Shown here: piece after piece, positions 16,272-19,405 of the stretch | Layout: every line of letters starts with the position of its first letter | How positions within the stretch are numbered: the stretch's first letter is position 1 | Assembly (NCBI GenBank): GCA_910588405.1 | Contig: CAJUPT010000004.1 | Location: forward strand, 1-19,405 | Direction of reading: 5' to 3' | Origin: an uncultured Lachnospiraceae bacterium | GTDB lineage: Bacteria > Bacillota > Clostridia > Lachnospirales > Lachnospiraceae | DNA: 19,405 bases | Made by a program: the position numbers and the translations under genes | Notes under the pieces: generated by a model | What the model saw: the letters and a program-made list of their open reading frames with translations, nothing else | Told to the model about the DNA's origin: nothing | Database searches by the model: none

Positions 16272-16548
16272 TAATATTCTCCTGCGGTGCCACCCGGCTT
16301 GATATGGAAAATCCCATATCCACTCAGCGCATACAAACATATGCCGATTTTGATAACGGAGTGTCTGCTCCGGCCCACCTACTGAATCGTCTGCGATCTT
16401 TTGGCTTGCCCTCAGAAGTCCATTCGCCTAAGTTTCATGCGCCGCATTCCCACCATCAGCGGCTCTCTGAACCAATCCTCTCAGGGTACTTACCCTTCTT
16501 CAACGGTTTTGTTTCAAGAGAGTGATTTTGTTCACTGCTCTTTAGTTT
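16227..16548 (-). ncRNA. Tryptophan T-box riboswitch leader
   Basis: On the minus strand the leader has the hallmarks of a T-box. There is an AGTA-containing region and AGAGAG in Stem I, and the specifier sits in GAA-TGG-A with TGG at 16420-16422. CCGTTATC precedes the antiterminator region, and the T-box core GGGTGGCACCGC is at 16284-16295. A strong intrinsic terminator follows. TGG is the Trp codon, which fits the TrpB2 gene downstream. Uncharged tRNA-Trp would stabilise the antiterminator and allow read-through. Confidence 0.93.
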
Positions 16549-16554
16549 AGGGAT

Positions 16555-16583
16555 AATTTAGCACAATAAAGCGAAGATGTCAA
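16555..16583 (-). promoter_or_regulatory. Predicted promoter of the T-box/trpB2 unit
   Basis: On the minus strand: TTGACA (16578-16583), a 17-base spacer, TAAATT (16555-16560). It starts the T-box leader and lies only about 40 bases downstream of the transporter stop; I see no clear terminator between them. Confidence 0.7.
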
Positions 16584-16625
16584 TAGCTTTTTTGCAATTC
16601 ACGAAATTTCAAAATTCATACCCGT

Positions 16626-18062
16626 TTAAAGCACCATATTCCCCAGCGGATACAACACCAGCATACAAATTGCAAAGCAGGCTGCGATCATCAGAAAGTT
16701 CCATTTCAATGTGTTACGGACGGTAATATGCCCCGGGCCGAAAAACAGCGGGGCGGTCACTGCCGCGGAAGGAACCAGGGAGGCAAAATTGGCCACAAGG
16801 CAGATGATCACGGCAATGGCGGCAGTGCTGACGGAAGCGCCTGCGGCGACGGGGATTACCAGGCCGAAGAACAGCAGCATGGAAACCACGTTGGAAACAA
16901 AATTCGTTAAAATCAGGCAGAATAATACGCCAAGCCCCACGATCGCCCCGATGGGCAGCGTACTGGTCAGCGGGGCCAGCAGATTGCCCAGTGCGGCGGA
17001 GATGCCGGTATCGGCGGAGCTGACCGCGCTGCCAAAGACCACCACGGCGCCGATGAAAATGAGCAGTGTCATCGGAGCCGCCTTTGCCAGTTCCGGAAAG
17101 CTGGCGATGGGTTTGTCATCCACCCGGATGACGCACAGCAGGCAGACGCCGATTATGGCGGGAACCGTATTTCCCCATGTGCTCAGCGCGGTTTTTACGG
17201 CTGCGGGCAGCAGGGCGGGGAACACCTCGGGAACAATCCAGGCCAGCACCACGCCGGCGAATACGATCAGGGAAATGATCCCTTCCTTCGTCAGCGGCAT
17301 TTTTTTCTCCCTGGCTTTGTCCAGGTCATAATTCTGGTATTTGGATGCTTCCGGCTTCCAGATTACGCAGATGACCAGAAGCAAAAGCAGGTACATCAGG
17401 AAGGCGAAGGGCAGTCCCAGAGTCATCCACTGGGTATATGTGATCGTAATGCCGGAGGCCGCCGCCGTCCCGATCATAATCAGCGGAACCGCATGGCAGA
17501 TGGGGGTGGCAGCATTGGTGATATTGCTGATCCAGAAGATTCCGATAATCAGTGCCGTATAAAAGGGATCGCCTTTTTTGTATCCGATTTCGGCACAGAT
17601 TTCCGTAGCCAGCGTGATAAAGATAATACCCAGGGTGGCGCATTCCAGAATCAGCCCCAGCAGCGTGGCGGCCAGGAAAAACATGGCCATAAAAATATAG
17701 GGACGGTTGCGCACAATGTTTCTTGTCAGAAACCAGTTGGCGATTTTTTTGATGACGCCGGTGTCGGACAGTACCTTATTCAGCCCCATGCAGGTGATGA
17801 CTACAATTACGGTGGCGCTGCCCATGGAAGCCCCGTAGGTGGCTGCGGCTGACAAAACGCCTGTCATAATTACGCCGGCCAGAGCAAGCAGGCTTACCCA
17901 GTCTGTGCCCACGGTCAGCCACAGATATAAAACCGGCACCAGGACGGCCAGGACATTGACGCCGATATCGGTCAGTCCGTTGGCCGGCGGCACAGCAGCT
18001 TTGATGACAATGGCTGCGAGCAGTGCGATCCAGATATGTTTATACTTCGTTATAATTTTCAT
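16626..18062 (-). CDS. DASS/SLC13-type anion symporter (IT superfamily)
   Basis: A 478-residue membrane protein with about 11-13 hydrophobic segments. Two re-entrant-type motifs, WISNITNAATPI in the first half and TNFVSNVVSMLLFFG in the second half, match the paired SNT-like substrate/sodium sites of divalent-anion:sodium symporters. It would import a di- or tricarboxylate or a related organic anion. GGGAGGGG lies just before the ATG. It lies 243 bases downstream of the UroD-like methyltransferase on the same strand, so the two may share a transcript; the gap is highly structured. The substrate is not readable from sequence; a small organic acid linked to the methyltransferase substrate is one possibility. 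Confidence 0.82.
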   Translation of the reverse strand: MKIITKYKHIWIALLAAIVIKAAVPPANGLTDIGVNVLAVLVPVLYLWLTVGTDWVSLLALAGVIMTGVLSAAATYGASMGSATVIVVITCMGLNKVLSDTGVIKKIANWFLTRNIVRNRPYIFMAMFFLAATLLGLILECATLGIIFITLATEICAEIGYKKGDPFYTALIIGIFWISNITNAATPICHAVPLIMIGTAAASGITITYTQWMTLGLPFAFLMYLLLLLVICVIWKPEASKYQNYDLDKAREKKMPLTKEGIISLIVFAGVVLAWIVPEVFPALLPAAVKTALSTWGNTVPAIIGVCLLCVIRVDDKPIASFPELAKAAPMTLLIFIGAVVVFGSAVSSADTGISAALGNLLAPLTSTLPIGAIVGLGVLFCLILTNFVSNVVSMLLFFGLVIPVAAGASVSTAAIAVIICLVANFASLVPSAAVTAPLFFGPGHITVRNTLKWNFLMIAACFAICMLVLYPLGNMVL

Positions 18063-18111
18063 ACTTTCCCCTCCCGAAATGAGTTCCGCAACTCCCCTCC
18101 CATCGCTATGA

Positions 18112-18258
18112 GCACTTAGAGCCTGTTCTTTAGGCTCTTACGTGCGATGCATGGAAAATAGTTAGCGGACGTCCTTTGGCCGCTTACTATTTTTCAAGCC
18201 CCTTGAATCTGGGAGAATTTCCTGCCGCCGATGCGTCAGTAAATCCTCCCGGGGCTTG
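18112..18258 (-). promoter_or_regulatory. Three consecutive stem-loops between methyltransferase and transporter
   Basis: In minus-strand order: a long imperfect stem (18251-18258 with 18195-18202, and 18241-18250 with 18211-18220, with a 20-base loop); a stem of about 13 bp with one mismatch around 18154-18193 (AAAATAGT-AGCGG paired with CCGCT-ACTATTTT); and a 7-bp stem 18118-18124 with 18132-18138. The middle stem has T-runs on both strands and could act as a terminator or attenuator. The set might be a riboswitch, a processing site or a dispersed repeat. Confidence 0.5.
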
Positions 18259-18305
18259 TCCGGTTCGTTGCTGTTTTTGATATAATTCCGTAACTTCCGA
18301 ATATC

Positions 18306-19382
18306 TTAACGGTTATAATATCCCCTCGTATACCAGTAAAATTCCTCCCCCATCCAGGCATTTATTTTTTCGATATCCTTGTCGCCGGGCATTCCAAGGG
18401 CGCCTGCCCGTCCCATATAGCCGCCGCCGGGGGCAAAGGTGTCTACCATGTCGCGGATGGGCTGACGGATACTTTCCTCGGTGACATTCGGCCATCCGAT
18501 GGGCGGATTCCAGTCGAAGCATCCGGCCAGCACCAGATCCCTTCCATATTTTGCTTTCAGCCCCAGAAGGTCATTCCTGGTCTGGGCAGGGTCCCATACC
18601 TTTACGCCGATGCCGCGCATATCCTCCAGAAAATCTTCGCACCGCCCGCAGTTATGGTATTGGATCGGGATGCCTTTGTCGCTGAAGGGCTTCGTCAGCT
18701 TTTTGTACACCGGCATCAGGAATTCCCGGAACATTTCCAGAGAGATAAAGGGGCTTGAAGCGCTGGCCGTATCGTCCAGAATATAGACGCAGTCCATGGT
18801 GTAATGTTGGGCGGCCGCCTCACAGATCGGCAGGTAAAGATCGGCCATGCACTCTAAGATTTCCTTTACGGCGTCAGGCTCCTCATACAGTGCCATCAAT
18901 GCGTTTTCAAATCCGGTAAACGCTACGAACTGCTGGAAGGGCATCAGCCCCACGATGCCCATGGCAGCGGATTGTCTGTGGTCGATTTCTGAGGCTTCCC
19001 AGTCCTTTTTTGCCTGCATTTCCCAGTCGATATGCTCCGGCAGACTGGGCACCTTCAGGATATTCCGCCAGTTTGTTATATTGTCCAGATCCAGCATGAA
19101 ATTCCCCGGCTCAGGGATGCAGCCGAAGTTGGTGGATTCATTTGCCACGTACTTAACACCCCAGATATCGTAGCGGCCGTTGGGGGCGGGGGTTAAATGG
19201 GTCTCGTCAAATAAAAAGGGTCCCACGATTTTATAAGTAGCCTCCCCATTGTAGCCTGTAAATCCCATGTTTTGGATCGGCACGCTTTCGGGAATCTCCC
19301 CGTTCAGTACCCGCAGGTAATTGTCTTTGGGGGTGAGTTTTAAGCTCTCGGTGATTTTCTGGCGTTGTTCAGGACTATACAT
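18306..19382 (-). CDS. UroD-like corrinoid methyltransferase (MtaA/CmuA type)
   Basis: A 358-residue member of the uroporphyrinogen decarboxylase superfamily. H243, C245 (in YHNCGRC) and C288 (in VLAGCFDWN) form the H-x-C...C zinc motif known from MtaA/CmuA methyltransferases, which activate a thiol or other acceptor or move methyl groups to or from a corrinoid protein. True heme-pathway UroD lacks this motif, so a methyltransferase role is favoured. The ATG at 19382 is chosen because AGGAGG ends 10 bases upstream; a TTG at 19388 is too close to it. No corrinoid protein gene is visible; it may lie upstream, outside the window. The downstream transporter and the BtuFCD-like importer elsewhere in the window fit a corrinoid-linked process. 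Confidence 0.85.
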   Translation of the reverse strand: MYSPEQRQKITESLKLTPKDNYLRVLNGEIPESVPIQNMGFTGYNGEATYKIVGPFLFDETHLTPAPNGRYDIWGVKYVANESTNFGCIPEPGNFMLDLDNITNWRNILKVPSLPEHIDWEMQAKKDWEASEIDHRQSAAMGIVGLMPFQQFVAFTGFENALMALYEEPDAVKEILECMADLYLPICEAAAQHYTMDCVYILDDTASASSPFISLEMFREFLMPVYKKLTKPFSDKGIPIQYHNCGRCEDFLEDMRGIGVKVWDPAQTRNDLLGLKAKYGRDLVLAGCFDWNPPIGWPNVTEESIRQPIRDMVDTFAPGGGYMGRAGALGMPGDKDIEKINAWMGEEFYWYTRGYYNR

Positions 19383-19405
19383 ATTCAAATTTCCTCCTAT
19401 TAAAA

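Noticed and set aside
16163..16525. A 120-codon plus frame
   Set aside because: It lies antisense to the T-box leader and its sequence is explained by that RNA.
18059..18103. A 14-codon minus frame (MGGELRNSFREGKV) ending in an ATGA overlap with the transporter start
   Set aside because: It has no ribosome site and its G-rich bases are better explained as the transporter's own Shine-Dalgarno region; too short to support.

Overview
The window reads as chromosomal DNA of an anaerobic Gram-positive bacterium, most likely a clostridial Bacillota of the Lachnospiraceae type. The reasons are AGGAGG-type ribosome sites, sigma-A promoters with 17-base spacers, a tryptophan T-box leader, lipoproteins with LTGC lipoboxes, and a gene set (BtuFCD-like importer, old-yellow-enzyme reductase with an iron-sulfur cluster, UroD-like methyltransferase) common in gut Clostridia. 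The family assignment is inference.

Positions 1-4808 (+) are a metal/corrinoid block: a G3E (CobW-type) GTPase with a very large His/Cys-rich insert, then a substrate-binding lipoprotein, a FecCD permease and an ATPase that together form a vitamin B12/siderophore-type ABC importer. Positions 4805-9480 (-) hold a SNF2 helicase translationally coupled to a SWIM zinc-finger protein, and a lipoprotein N-acetylmuramoyl-L-alanine amidase. The importer ATPase and the SWIM gene converge on one shared TTAA stop sequence.

Positions 9683-11702 (+) are a decayed, AT-richer patch. A Septu-type defence pair (PtuA ATPase and PtuB HNH nuclease) has two single-base frameshifts in ptuA and a short ptuB. It is followed by a deletion scar that joins the start of a response regulator to the tail of a histidine kinase. 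This is the most notable part of the window.

Positions 11703-14547 hold an OYE/dienoyl-CoA-reductase-type flavoenzyme (-) divergent from a PadR regulator (+). A perfect ATGT-N8-ACAT operator lies between them and overlaps the -35 elements of both predicted promoters, which suggests repression of both genes by PadR. Positions 14630-16583 (-) hold a TrpB2-type tryptophan synthase beta subunit behind a T-box leader whose specifier is TGG (Trp). Positions 16626-19382 (-) hold a DASS/SLC13-type transporter downstream of a UroD-like corrinoid methyltransferase with an H-x-C...C zinc motif. The 243-base gap between them contains three consecutive stem-loops.

A B12-type importer, a metallochaperone GTPase and a corrinoid-dependent methyltransferase lie in one window, so corrinoid use is a plausible theme, but the genes are not in one operon. 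I found no tRNA, rRNA, CRISPR array or intact transposase.
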